From Rhizodiscina lignyota (lineage: Eukaryota > Ascomycota > Dothideomycetes > Aulographales > Rhizodiscinaceae): a DNA stretch of 64,000 nucleotides. Under the pieces are notes generated by a model. That model was not told the DNA's origin. It was given only the letters and a program-made list of their open reading frames with translations, and did not search any database. Numbering within the stretch: position 1 is the stretch's first letter; each line of letters opens with the position of its first letter. Shown one piece after another: positions 43,286-54,209 of the stretch. Location: assembly GCA_010015805.1 (NCBI GenBank), contig ML978130.1, forward strand, positions 372,001-436,000. The letters run 5' to 3'. The translations under genes were made by a program, and so were the position numbers.

Positions 43286-44641
43286 ATGCCGGTTCTCCTT
43301 CGGTCCAAAGATGCTCCCGGCCGCAAACGGAGGGCGCACGCGAAGTCAAGACGCGGTTGTGGAAACTGCAAACTCCGGAGAGTCAAGGTATGTGCAGCTT
43401 CATTTAGGTAGCACGACTATTTCACCCTCGTGGCGTGTGCCAGTTGATGAATCGTATGAGTAGTGCGATGAATTAAAGCCTAGTTGCATGAACTGTATGA
43501 GCTTTGGTGTTTCATGCAATTATGCTCAAAACTCCTCGAGCCTCGAACTTGCGGGGGAAAGCGTCTTCCAACTCCAGACCCATTCCCCACAATCGTTATC
43601 TCTAAATGAGACAATGCGGAACATGATCAACAAGTCTCTCATGCAGGTATCTCCTGCAGGCGGCGTCGACGTTTACCAGTTAACTGAAGACGACCTCCAA
43701 GTACTCGAGAGATGTCAAGCTCGGACGATATCATCGTTAGCCGAAGAAAAAACCGTCCATATATACCGAGCTGAGGGGTTGAAACTTACGTGCTGTGTAA
43801 GTGACATAAGCGTTTATGCTCCTAGGTATTTGCACTGATGGGAAGATATGTCTAGCATCCATTCCTGATGCATGCCACATTAGCGATTGCCATGATGCAC
43901 GAGCGAGTCATGGCCGGGAAGACGTTCAAAGAACAGAGTACGGCGGAGATCTATCACTCGTATCAAGCTACAGCGACATTCAGAAGCAAGCTGTCGGGGC
44001 CTCTTACGCCTTCAGAACGTGATGCTCTGTGGATTGCTACTGTTCTCTTAAGTACAATGTCCCTTGCCTCCATTGATGCTACAGCACCTGAAGAAGCATG
44101 GCCGCTCATGTCCTCTTTTCCCACCGATCTCGACTGGTTGGAGATGATCCAAGGGAAGAACGTAGTCTGGAAAATTGCAGATCTTGCAAGACCGGACAGT
44201 GCTGTTGGGCGCATGGTGATCGGATTTAAGGACTCCAGACTGCAGGCTGTTGCGAAAGATGCAAGCGGGCTGCAAGCTCTACCGCAGGAGCTCCTAGAAC
44301 TACTCGGCCTCGACACATGTGTGGTAACCAAGAACAACCCGTACTATCGCGCCGCTCTTTGTCTTGGAAATCTATTCGGAGAGGAATGCAATATTGCGAC
44401 GCTTGCACTATTCTACGTTTGGATAATGTCCATGGAAGCGGAATTCAAACAGCTGCTGCGACGGAAAGACCCGCGTGCGCTTCTGCTTCTTGCATACTGG
44501 TTTAGAAAGGTCCGAAGCCGCCACGTCTGGTTTCTGTGGCAGAGATCTGTGCTGGAGTGTCAGGCAATCTGCACATACCTAGAGCAGAATCATTCTGATA
44601 TGCCACACCTGGAGAACTTGTTACTGGGACTGCGCTATTGA
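43286..44641 (+). CDS. Zn2Cys6 transcription factor, UPC2/sterol-uptake-control-like
   Basis: Three exons (43286-43387, 43464-43796, 43856-44641), 406 aa. Intron 1 interrupts the zinc cluster between 'RGCGNCKLRRVK' and 'CDELKPSCMNCMSFGVSC', a frequent intron position in this class. All six cysteines are present. The basic arm is 'GRKRRAHAKSRR'. Intron 2 must be removed to join 'IYRAEGLKLTCC' to 'HPFLMHATLAIAMMHERVM', which is the conserved start of the UPC2-like regulatory domain; the unspliced frame contains a TAG just before it. The C-terminus ends normally at 'LGLRY'. The family includes sterol regulators but most fungal members control secondary or transport genes. Together with the gene at 17414 it gives two diverged members of this subfamily in the window. 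Confidence 0.88.
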
Positions 44642-44750
44642 GTTGTGGGTGCGTGCGCGGAGAACAATAGCGACTCTCCCTCTAATCCCTGTTGACACAA
44701 CACACAATAGCTGTTGATTCCGCGGGCAATTAGGAGCTCGTTTCAGCTTT

Positions 44751-44760
44751 ACTATATAAA
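44751..44760 (+). promoter_or_regulatory. TATA box ACTATATAAA
   Basis: Strong TATA match about 175 bp upstream of the ATG at 44934, followed by a CT-rich stretch where transcription probably starts. Confidence 0.5.
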
Positions 44761-44864
44761 CTTTCCTCTCTTCCTCAACTCTCCTTCTCTCCTTCGTTGA
44801 ACTTGCAAACAAAATTGTGCTGGCCACATTTTTTTCTCACCAACTCTCATCACACAAACCAATT

Positions 44865-44933
44865 CTCACTACCAAACCTCCAAACACCTCACCTCCAACT
44901 CTCACCACCTCACCTCCAAACACCTCACCAACA
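44865..44933 (+). repeat. CACCTCACCTCCAA-type short repeats in the 5' leader
   Basis: The leader of the orphan gene contains several imperfect copies of CACCTC(A)CCTCCAA directly before the ATG. They are pyrimidine/CAC-rich and free of ATG, so scanning ribosomes would reach 44934. Confidence 0.7.
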
Positions 44934-45572
44934 ATGCTCTTCCTCATTCTCCGCGCCCTGGCTCCCATTGCCGTCGCCGATCTCGGCTTGTCCGAGTTCG
45001 GCAGGGCTGTGTTCGACTACCTCCTCCTCGCCCTCTTCCTCCTACGCCTCCTTCTGGCTTTCGGCTGGCCACTATCAAAGGCCATTCACTTTCTCGCTGC
45101 GGCTGGCAGCCGCTACGCCGTCGTCTACACTCTCGCCGCGCTCGGCATAACCATCTATCACGGCGACCCGACCCCCGAACACCACCACACTCCTCCTCCA
45201 CCACCACCACCAATCGACTACGACTACTTCGGAGAGGCAGAGTGCGATATGAGCGAGGAATTCATCAACGGGTACTTCTGCATCCAGCCTCCTCACTACC
45301 GCAACGTTCGCGTCAGCGGGTCGTGGTACCGCCTTCCGTCCATGTGCGACAGGGTCGGCTGCCGTCACCACGGCGCCGACAAGGTTGCATACGGAATGGG
45401 AGGGGGTAATGCGACCTTCGCTGATGAGGACCCGGTAGTGGGGAAGCTTCGCTTGCAGAGGCGGCCCATTGTCAACATGCGGACGAAGGAACGAGCACGC
45501 CGGCGCGCGTTGCTCGCGGGAGAGAGCAAGGCGTGGAGGGACGAGGACGTGATCCGCTGGATCCGCAACTAG
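44934..45572 (+). CDS. orphan membrane protein with polyproline stretch
   Basis: 212 aa, single exon. The start at 44934 follows a TATA box and an ATG-free leader; the frame is open upstream to 44817 but without any ATG. The N-terminus has hydrophobic segments (MLFLILRALAPIAVADLG; VFDYLLLALFLLRLLLAFGW; YAVVYTLAALGITIY), then His/Pro runs (EHHHTPPPPPPP), then a compact acidic/Cys part 'GEAECDMSEEFINGYFCIQP' and 'MCDRVGCRHHGADK', and a basic tail 'RTKERARRRALLAGESK'. I do not recognise the family. GC-rich third positions and a strong promoter argue that it is expressed. It is followed directly by the 110-bp repeat array. Confidence 0.6.
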   Translation: MLFLILRALAPIAVADLGLSEFGRAVFDYLLLALFLLRLLLAFGWPLSKAIHFLAAAGSRYAVVYTLAALGITIYHGDPTPEHHHTPPPPPPPIDYDYFGEAECDMSEEFINGYFCIQPPHYRNVRVSGSWYRLPSMCDRVGCRHHGADKVAYGMGGGNATFADEDPVVGKLRLQRRPIVNMRTKERARRRALLAGESKAWRDEDVIRWIRN

Positions 45573-45620
45573 TTAGATTTCCGGTGGTTGTTTTGTGGCG
45601 CTCGGTGGAGTTTTAGATTT

Positions 45621-46520
45621 GATTGAATTGAAACTCCGCAATCGCGTGCGGAGCTTGCTCTCTTGAACACTTTGACTTTACTATGATGCTTGAACTTGTG
45701 TGATGTCAGGATAGAAAGGATTCTATGCCTAATTGAATACAGCCTGCATACGTGGCTGTGGAGCCTGCCTCTGTCATACACTTTGCTTTCGCTGTAAAGC
45801 TTAAGGCTTTGCATTGTAATGGTGTAGCTGATACTGCGTATAATTGAATATAACCTGCGTATATCGCTGTGAAGCCTGCCCTTTATAAACAATTTGCCTA
45901 GTAGTAAGCTTAAGGCGCTACATCATAAAGCTCAACCGGATTCCCAATGCGATTGAATACTACCTCCATATACGCCGGCGAAGCATGCTCTCTGAAACTT
46001 CTTCGCCTAGCGTTGAAGCTCGAGTCTTGTATTGTAAAGGCCAACCGAACTCCAGATGAGATGGAATGCGACCTTTGATAGATATAGCGGCGAACCGTTC
46101 TCTGTATAAATAGTTTGCCTAGTAGCAAAGCTCAAGTCTGTATGATCAAAGTCAACTGAACTACCAGTAAGATTGAAAGCTAGACACCTTACCTTGTGAA
46201 GGTCAACTGGAATCCCAATATGATTGAATGCTACCTCCACACACAGCAATGAAGCATACCCTTCACAACCACCCTGGCACGGTGAAGCTTAAAGGCATTA
46301 TATTGCAAAGATTAAACGGACTCCACATGGGATTGAATACTACCTTCGCATACAGTGGCGAAGCATGCTCTGTATAACCGCTTTGCCTAGTAGTGAAGCT
46401 CAAGGTCTTATATTATAAAGGTTAACCAAACTCCCAGTAGGAAGGAATGCTACCTTTATACACAGTGGCGAAGCGTGCTCTTTATAAAATGTATCGCGAT
46501 GAGCTTCGAGTCTTCGCACG
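45621..46520. repeat. degenerate tandem repeat array, about 110-bp unit
   Basis: Units begin with an aligned GATTGAAT-like block at 45621, 45731, 45842, 45951, 46060, 46171, 46222, 46331 and 46441: spacings 110, 111, 109, 109, 111, 51, 109, 110. Conserved blocks in each full unit are GATTGAATRCTACCT, GAAGCRTGCTCT about 30 bp on, TTTGCCTAGTAGTGAAGCT, and a TTATATTATAAAGG-like block followed by YAACYGRACTCCCAGTA. The sixth unit has lost its middle. Copies differ at a fifth to a third of positions, so the array is old. 110 is not a multiple of three and stops occur in all frames, so it is not a coding repeat. Confidence 0.9.
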
Positions 46521-46522
46521 GC

Positions 46523-48007
46523 TTATAAAACAACACTTCCCATTCCAGCTCTCTCCAAGTCCTCAGCATCTGCGTTTGGACTTGGTAAGACGCCTTCCGC
46601 GAACTTCTCTCTCGCATCATCAAGGCGTCCATACGCTTTGGGATTCTTCTTCGGCTCTCCCCTACCTTCTGATTTGAACTGGTACCCGCGTACTCTTGGT
46701 CCTTGTCCTGTCGTATCCCGGAGCTCCGGTTCGTAGTACTTTTCAAATGCAGCTTTATCCTCTTCGAAAGTGTCTTTTGCAATGCTCTTTCTCACCCCCG
46801 CAAAGAACTGATCCAGAATGCGATGATTGTGAATCTGAAGGAGTACCCACGCAAGCATCTCCCGAGCTGAAAGAAGATGATGCAAGAATGCTCGATGGTG
46901 ATTTCTGCAGGAGTAGCATTCACAACTTGGCGCCAGAGGAGAAGTATCAGCAGCATGCTCATCAAGCCAACCGTCCGTTCCGAGTGGTTTCGGAGAGTTT
47001 CCGTTCACTTGGGAGGGAGGAGGAAATTCGAAATCGAGTGCAATACCGGCATCCGTCGCAGTGCCGATGAATGGTACAGTAAATATGTCAACACCCAACG
47101 AGATTTCGAGCAGGAGTTTCGTCGGACCGTTGGGTTCAGATAAGGCCAGTCGAGGCAATGCTGATAACTCTTGCGGTATATGAAGCAGAGATTCGGCATC
47201 ATATACCGTGAAACCCGAAACCTGATGTTTTAAATCATCGTCTAGGAGCTGATTTATGTAGTACGACTGAAGCTGGCTCTCGATCGGCAAGATTGGCGCA
47301 AAGATATGGGGAAGTGACCCTTTCTCTCCGTCGTCGTCTTGACAATATTGTATTAATGTTCTCGTCCACGCGCCTGTTCTATCTCCCATCTTGTCAATTC
47401 GTTTCGAGCTGATTTGTCCCTTATCATACATGATATCGGCTAATCCAACCGCAATATCGGGCTTTAACCGCTGAACAGCTGCCGCGTAGTCGGTGGCATC
47501 CACCTGTCGGAAACCAACCGATGTCAAAATCGACACTGCTGTATTTGTATTGGCTTTTGCACATGGCACTGGTGGCGTTCGTCGCGCTCCGAGGATGGTC
47601 AGGATGTCATGTGGAAGACCGCAGTAGCTCGTCAATGGGCTCGCATTGTTTAACGATGGGGTCTGGAATATCGGGGGAACTGCTTCAGGGGATTTCTCTA
47701 TAACTTGGAAACTTTAGCCAATGTCTATATCAGCCTGGAGTTCCAGGAAGGATTCGCAAAGCCTACAATCTTCCAGCGCAAGGTATACTCCACCAAGGCT
47801 CGTTTTCGCGTGGAGGTTGTCTGGTGAGAGATGCGGAACCACCCCCCGCGAAGTATTTCCAATGAAACAAGGTGTATCAATTATTTTCTTGCCCGGCAAT
47901 GCAAGCCTCCCAAGCCTTGGAGCAGCTGCAGTCGCCGCTTTGAGAATCGTAAAGGCGAGCATCTCGTCCGGGAGTTGAGTAAACTTTGCAGGAATCTGCG
48001 CGGCCAT
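46523..48007 (-). CDS. QTRT2: queuine tRNA-ribosyltransferase accessory subunit 2
   Basis: Two exons (47767-48007, 46523-47703), 473 aa. The 63-bp intron is a multiple of three and contains the in-frame TAA at 47714; removing it joins 'GGVYLALEDF' to 'IEKSPEAVPPIFQTPS'. Family motifs are 'GARRTPPVPCAKANTNTA', 'ILTSVGFRQVDATDY' and the zinc site CECYSCRNHH with a following 'LLSAREMLAWVLLQIHNH'. QTRT2 pairs with the catalytic QTRT1 to exchange guanine-34 for queuine in tRNAs with GUN anticodons; it is usually on the outer mitochondrial membrane. It lacks the catalytic Asp nucleophile of the QTRT1 subunit. It implies that this fungus can modify tRNA with salvaged queuine, which many yeasts cannot. 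It is divergent from the thymidylate kinase gene. Confidence 0.9.
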
Positions 48008-48283
48008 ATCGTCGAGTAGGACTTATGAGTCTTCTTGCCAATATTGAAGGCAAGACATCTAGCAAGAAATAGAATTTCCAATAAAAGATTTGCCCAGTAA
48101 ACTAAACTCTTTGGTGTCGTCTTCCTCCCTCACACTTTTCGAAGTCGCAAGCGCGGAAAATCTTTCATGCGGCGCTCACGACGCGTCGGATCGCGTTGCA
48201 CGCGTCTTTCCCTCAGACGCGAGTTTTCCTTCAATGTTCAAATTCGACACTAAACTTGATACCTAAGCGGCCCACCGCCATCA
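48008..48283. promoter_or_regulatory. 276-bp bidirectional promoter (QTRT2 / thymidylate kinase)
   Basis: Short region between two divergent starts. GC-rich with GACGCG/ACGCGT-like elements (about 48179-48230), including 'ACGACGCGTCGGATCGCG' and TTGCACGCGTC. ACGCGT is the MCB element that drives S-phase genes such as thymidylate kinase in yeasts, so cell-cycle control is plausible. Confidence 0.55.
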
Positions 48284-49039
48284 ATGACGCGAGGTACATT
48301 GATTGTGTTTGAAGGTCTCGACAAGGCGGGAAAGTCAACGCAATGTCAGCTCCTTGTTGAAAGTCTACAGAAGGCCCAGGGCCGCAACGTCAAGCATTTG
48401 CGTTTTCCGGGTGAGAACATCAAATGAAACTTAACAATGCGTTATTAATATATTTCATAGACAGGTCAACGCCGATTGGTAGTATGATAGATAGCTATCT
48501 TCGGGGTCAGAGTCATCAAGAAGATCACGTTATACATTTGCTCTTCTCTGCCAATCGCTGGGAACTCGCGTAAGATACTTCTCCCAATACTCCTTGCTTG
48601 CCAAGACTGAGTAAATTGTAGCTCTACCATCGAGAACGACATCAAGAACGGTACCGACGTGGTTATCGACAGGTATTACTATTCAGGCTGTGTCTATTCT
48701 GCGGCGAAGAACAACCCGTCCCTGGATCTTTATTGGGCGAGGCAACCCGAAGTCGGCCTTCCAAGGCCTGACGTCTGCCTGTTCCTTGATATCTCCGCTG
48801 ATAAAGCCGCTGCCCGTGGCGGGTACGGGGCAGAACGGTATGAGAGCAAACAGATGCAAGACCGTGTTCGAGAGCTCTTTGCCGTTCTGCAAAATTCACC
48901 GGAAAAAGAGGACTTTGTCAGAGTTGATGCCGGCCAGATCCTCGAGAAGGTAGAAGCCGACATTTTCAAGGCAGTAATGGCCGTGGTTAACCGGATTACT
49001 GTGGACCAACCACCGCTTAGAAAGGTTGAGCCTTGGTGA
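48284..49039 (+). CDS. CDC8: thymidylate kinase
   Basis: Three exons (48284-48410, 48461-48569, 48622-49039), 217 aa. The P-loop is [12 protein letters not shown] near the N-terminus. Exon 2 carries '[14 protein letters not shown]' and '[11 protein letters not shown]', and exon 3 '[18 protein letters not shown]' (the DRY/x-S-G motif), then '[20 protein letters not shown]' and the LID '[18 protein letters not shown]'. The enzyme phosphorylates dTMP to dTDP and is essential for dTTP supply. Introns of 50-52 bp have clear donors. The protein is full length. Shares a bidirectional promoter with QTRT2. Confidence 0.95.
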
Positions 49040-49118
49040 TGACTCGAGGTGTCGTATGATAATACCCATTGAGAGCCGCGACTTTGCTGTTGTCTCTCGG
49101 TTCGGTCCCGCTCTTGAT

Positions 49119-50523
49119 TCATGTTACAATCTCAGCATCGTCCCAGTCGCTCTTCTCTCCGGCCTTAACTGGTGTTGAAAGCCGATGAACAATGTCGGAA
49201 TCCGGTAACCAAGTGCCAGGGTCTTGATCGATTTCCATCGCTGACTCATGATTCAACCCGATGTTGTCCGAACCGTCTTCTTCAAGAAGATGACTGTTCT
49301 CCTCGAACGCCCGCTCCACTACAGACTTCCTGCTAGGAACCTTGAAGCCAGGCATATCGGACACGAACTCGTCCTCTTCATCATCTTCTTCAATACCACT
49401 CAGAAGCTTTTCCTTGGCTGCATGATCGGTAGCGGTACTCTGGGCGACCTGTGATCCTATAACTTGCTTTTCTCGAGTTTCGAATACAGCGTCCAGCACA
49501 TGTTGACCACGCGTCCTTAGACTTAAATCTTTCATCAGGTCGATCCATTGCAGTGTCGTTCCGCAGCTTTTACATTGGCCCGTGGTCGGCAATACGGCGC
49601 CATCTTGCCCCGCTTGCATTAAGAAATGTCCAGACAAACATCCAAGGTGTGACACTGCCTCACAGCTCTCCGAAGAACAAAGAATGGCAAGGTCCTCGTT
49701 TGGCTGGACTTCCTCTCGGCAAACGCTGCATTCATGGTGTATTCCGCCAACTAACGCATCTCGACTTCTTTTAAGCTGGTCTCGCATCGGTAGGTACGTT
49801 ACGTCTATCGATTCCACTCCCACAGACAGTCCCTGCGTATTGGCCGGGATCACCAAAGAGACTTTGATTCCTTTCCTGATCGAAGCTGGACACTGCTCAT
49901 CCCATCGAGTCCATACTTTGAAAACATCTTCGCTAAAGAAGTGAAGGTTCAGAGGCCAACGTTCAAAGCTCCTCATGCGCAGCAAGAGGTGAAGATTAGA
50001 CAATCTGCATTTGAGTGACATGGGTGGTCTCAAGCGCGCTGTGTACTTCTTGCCACCCTTCCTGGTTTTGGTGACGACCCGGGGATGGGTTATGCGTTCT
50101 GAATCCGGGATGTGCCGGCTATTATGCGGATTTTGCCAGGCCCATCTATAGTTGTGCGTCAGCAGATATTCCGCTAATTTATGTATCTTTATATTGCACT
50201 TGTGGGCGAGACACTGATCCCAGATGATTCAGTGAAGTTCCCCTTTGAAAAGGACAATTCCAAAAATGAATTTTAGAGGCTTAAAATATAACATACTCGA
50301 ATTGTAGCGCTGCAATTTTCGACGGGAATCCCGTTACCAGGCACACCATGTCCCATGGTCGGAATTTTTCCCAGCTCGTTTTCTTCGCACCGCCAACAGT
50401 GAGACCATTGTGCTGTTTTCGCCGACGTCTTGGATTTGGTGTGCTGCCGATATAGAGCGCAGCATGCTTCACCGTAGACCGTAACTGATAACAGCAATAG
50501 AATGCGGGGATCGGTCTATTCAT
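49119..50523 (-). CDS. SLX1: structure-specific endonuclease subunit SLX1
   Basis: Two exons (50297-50523, 49119-50145), 417 aa. Exon 1 is the GIY-YIG nuclease domain: '[19 protein letters not shown]' then '[14 protein letters not shown]', '[20 protein letters not shown]'. After a 151-bp intron the protein continues '[12 protein letters not shown]', then a basic stretch and at about residues 235-300 a RING/PHD-like zinc domain: [13 protein letters not shown]...[20 protein letters not shown]...CKSCG. The C-terminal 120 residues are acidic and disordered. SLX1 with SLX4 cuts branched DNA (5' flaps, Holliday junctions). The GIY form is CCY...LYIG and the catalytic Arg region is present. The intron is long for this window but the join restores the SLX1 consensus ALQFEWAWQN. 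Confidence 0.93.
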
Positions 50524-51273
50524 GGCTTCTGTTGATGTCTAAAGGTCTTAGCGGAACGTTGCAGTCATTGAAGCGGCCGAGAAGCGAGAACTGGATGAGT
50601 ATGAGAACTTGTCACGAAAGATAGGTTCTGAACGACCAGCAAGGAGGAAGAGGTCGAGCTATTTCAGACTAGTAGAAGAAACGGAACCCTGCGTCATGAG
50701 AAGATATCGAGTTGAGATAGGCAGCGTTCGATTGTTTACGTTGAAGACAAAATGGCGGGGCGACAGGGGGGAATTTCGGAATTTCTTCGGAGGACTGAAC
50801 AACCGATTTCCAACATTATGTAATCACCCAGTTTCCATTGAAAGTTCCAATTGAGGTCGTTGCAATTTTTATTGTCTCCTTTGTATTTAGCTTTGAATAA
50901 TTCGTCTACATCTTTCGCCTGAGCTGCTTACTTGGTGGATTGTCTACTTGGCTTGAGGCACCTACAATGTGCTCCGTTAAGGCCCATCCGCATGTCTTGA
51001 CCGCTTGACTTTACGATTGTATGGAGTAAGGCAGCAGCTTTTGGCACTCGGTTGATTACTTTATATTTGCCGCATATACATTCTCTTGCTACATTAGCGA
51101 TCAGTTACATCGCATTTCAAAGGAGGCTTTCGCTTTTTGCCAGATATATCCGATCCACAGCAAAGGATGCCCGCGTTGCCTCCTGGTCCGAACACTTTCG
51201 TATCGGATACCGCTCACACACTTGTGTCCCCATCACTTGATTCTTTGACTTTCAAGGAGAACCACTCGTCAAT
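50524..51273. other. intergenic, divergent promoter (SLX1 / DsbA-like)
   Basis: No supported gene; an 81-codon frame (50609-50854) has no motif. Confidence 0.55.
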
Positions 51274-52018
51274 ATGACCGTGATACAGATCGACGTCATT
51301 TCTGATATTGTTTGCGCAGTGGGTCACTGTTCCTCGTCTCTGGGACTAAATGGCGCATAGCAAGTGCTAACATTACGCGGCGGCTTAGTGGTGTTACATC
51401 GGCAAGCGCAGACTGGAAAGAGCCATATCCATATATCAGAAAACATATCCCGGAGGAAGTTCCGACGTGTTCTCCATCAATTGGCGGCCATACTATCTCA
51501 ATTACAACCCATCTCCGCATAGTGTCGACAAGAGCGAGTTGATGGACACCAGATTGAGTGGGATGAGTCCAGAGCAACGCGCCGCCCTGATTCAGCGAAT
51601 GGATCAAATAGGGCGCTCTGTTGGGATCGACTTCAAAGGTGGTGGCAAGATTGGAAGCACGCGTGATGCGCACCGCCTGATTCACCTCTGCCAAGCAAAG
51701 TCTGCGGAAGTTCAAAATGACCTCGTTGAAAGACTGTTCCAGGCTTATCATGAGCTCGAGAAAGACATCTCAGACCGCGACGTGCTTCACAAAATTGCTA
51801 CAGATGCAGGCGTCAACACGGTTGAAGTTGATGAATGGCTGGCCTCCGATTTAGGTGCAGACGTTGTCGATGATGAAGCTCAGAAGAATCGAGACACGGA
51901 AGCTTCAGGTGTACCAACATTCATCATTCAAGGCGTTCATCGGCTTGAAGGCGCACAGGATCCGTCGGACTTGATGGAGATATTTGTGAAGGTAAAAGAA
52001 GGAGAAACGCATCAATGA
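51274..52018 (+). CDS. DsbA-like thioredoxin-fold oxidoreductase (FrnE type), CAWC site
   Basis: Two exons (51274-51318, 51389-52018), 224 aa. Exon 1 encodes MTVIQIDVISDIVCA and exon 2 begins WCYIGKRRLERAISIY. The 70-bp intron has a GCTAAC branch site and falls inside the active site. The catalytic motif is thus C14-A-W-C17 instead of the usual C-P-W-C. The helical insert 'RLIHLCQAKSAEVQNDLVER' and the cis-Pro loop ASGVPTFIIQG are conserved. The family acts on thiols or, in related members, on chromene and polyketide-type substrates (2-hydroxychromene-2-carboxylate isomerase fold). It is intracellular: no signal peptide is seen. The Pro-to-Ala change should alter the redox potential of the first cysteine. 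Confidence 0.88.
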
Positions 52019-52154
52019 TAGTCGTTTCACTAAAAGCTGGGCAGTCACGCTGTGCTACGAGCTGCGTCATATCATCATCGATTGACTTGTTCATTGAACT
52101 ATATAAATGCCCGCTAGGACCTCGGGGGTAACGAGCATAAATGCAGCATTCACG

Positions 52155-53397
52155 CTAGATGCGTGAGAAGCCCGAACCAGCACCTGGGTGTTCTCCATAA
52201 ATATGCCGCACGAAATCGGCATCAGCGAGCCCCTCTGGCCAAGATTGAACATGCAGATCAGTGAGGTCGAACTCCATCGATTCCAGCTTCGCCTCCCATT
52301 GGGCCGCCAGAGAAGCCTCACCTGAACAGACCGGACAAGTCAAGTAGTTCATACGTGCGTCGGATCTGGATAGTTCAAACTGTTCAGTCACTAAGAGACG
52401 CTGTGTCCGAGGCTGCCTGTGCGGTATTGATTTGATCCTACCAGCGTCTGCGTGGACGTGCAGGCTAAACGGGGGCGTGTCGCCGTTTCCGGTCAGAGCA
52501 TAGGCAAAAGCGATGCGACCGTGAAATGTGCTTTCGACAAGCGCCAACCTTGCCTCGTCGTTCAGCATCTTGCTCTGCAACAGTGAGCAGAACGCTGCGG
52601 CAGACTGAACCGTCCGATCCCTCGCCTCCGGATATCCTAGAACACTCTGAAGCTTTATATTAATCGCAAGTCCCTTGAGGTTCTTGATCTTGCACATGTC
52701 AAATATTGACTTTGCATGCCTGTCCAAAAGGATCTGAGGTTCTGAAAATCTATGGGCCCAGTGTCCCTCCCACGGCAGCACTCGAACATCCGGCCAGTAA
52801 CGCAAATGAGTGTCTGACATAGTGAAGGCGAATGAGAGTATCAGCTCTTCCAGCTGCAAAGATTGTGCAGCAAAGTCCCCAAAGGCTATTGGCCAGTTCG
52901 GAGAGAGAAACTCCAGTGAGAGAGTCTTAATTTGAAGAAGATGTGCCGCAGGGAGATTACGCAGAAAATGCTCGGCAATCGTTGTGCTACGGATTCTGGA
53001 GTTTTTTCTCCCCCCAACAATCTGCTCCTCAGCCTCGCATTGTTGATCTACAAAATGAAAGGTATTTCTTTCATAAGGGAGCTTCGCAGCCTCGGCATAA
53101 ATCTGGCGGCAGGTGCGTAACAAGGCGACATTTGGTCGCGTTGGACTTTTGGTACGAGCAATGTCTGTGAAGGGCAGATTGCAATAATGGTATACAACTG
53201 TATTCAATTAGCTTTATATGAGAAGTGCTTCAGATGAATGTAAACGTACGTGCAGAGGTGTACTGCAGGTGACGGCAAATGCACTTCTGAAGGGTTCGCA
53301 CCGTTGGGCATGAAATCTCAAGCGCATCTCCAGATACGAGCGCATAATGATATACTATGTCGCGGAGTTCTCTGGGCAACGCAAGCAAAGACGACAT
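52155..53397 (-). CDS. F-box-like / DUF7730 protein
   Basis: Two exons (53250-53397, 52155-53197), 396 aa. Exon 1 starts MSSLLALPRELRDIVYHYAL, the fungal F-box-like opening, and the 52-bp intron joins 'HLQYTSA' to 'LVYHYCNLPFTDIART'. The following 'NVALLRTCRQIYAEAAKLPY' with 'ERNTFHF' is the diagnostic DUF7730 segment. The rest is a leucine-rich, repeat-poor region with 'AHLLQIKTLSLEFLS' and 'KSIFDMCKIKNLKGLAINIK'; a C-terminal CPVC motif (YLTCPVCSGE) is an extra. Proteins of this family are numerous in filamentous ascomycetes, presumably substrate adaptors, but none has a proven target. Without exon 1 the protein would lack its F-box-like start, so 53397 is preferred. Confidence 0.8.
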
Positions 53398-54209
53398 GTT
53401 GCCCAGAATGGAACCTTTTTATATATCGTGGTACGAGAGTCGAGTGTATTGGGGAACATGAGATGTAGTTGACAAGACGAAGAATGTGATGTTTCCCGCT
53501 TGCCAGGGGTGCATACCTCATACATGTAGGCAATGACGCTGCTTACTTGAATCGGTGGAACTCCATGCCTAGTGGAAATTTTAATGACATGAGCATCTTA
53601 CAGGAATTTGTAGTCTTTGAATGCTAAACGAACTCTGTCCAGCTCTGAAACCAATATGTTGGGGTTTGCCATTGATAGACGACTACTCCGTATGCTGAGC
53701 GTAGCGGTACGTTTTTCAGGTTAGATGAGAGCAGTAAAACTTCCAGCTCTATAAATAGAAGATGCATTCGCGTGATCCGACAATGGAATCGACAATTCTC
53801 CTCCATATATCTCATCGGCGCCGTATCTCACTGCGGAGGGCCTTGCATGAGGCAGGTTGCTGAGTCTTCCAACGAGATCTTTCGATGAGGGCACCGCTAA
53901 TTGATTGATGCTTGTCTCTAAAAGCCTCTTGAGTTTAACCCGCCATGATGTACTCCGTACCGCACTGCCGCTCATTTCAACAGCTCCAAGTTTCTTTTCC
54001 TGTATTAGATATTATCTCTATTGATCTGTCAAGGTGTATCCGAGACAGAAGGCATGGGACATACATGGCCTTTGCAACATATAACTATGCCTCCGATTGT
54101 GACTTTTTGTGCGCCCTCTTGCAAGGGGCCCATTAGGTTGCTTCATGGTGAACTCTATTTCCATGCCGCAATTGAGCCCGAGATGCATTCCCATCATCTC
54201 TCAGCAACA
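53398..54209. other. intergenic
   Basis: Between the DUF7730 promoter and the ERG7 3' end. No gene or repeat recognised. Confidence 0.5.

Noticed and set aside
45569-46249. Minus-strand open frames of 107, 72 and 80 codons over the repeat array
   Set aside because: They are translations of the 110-bp repeat in rotating frames; the unit is not a multiple of three and no domain is seen.
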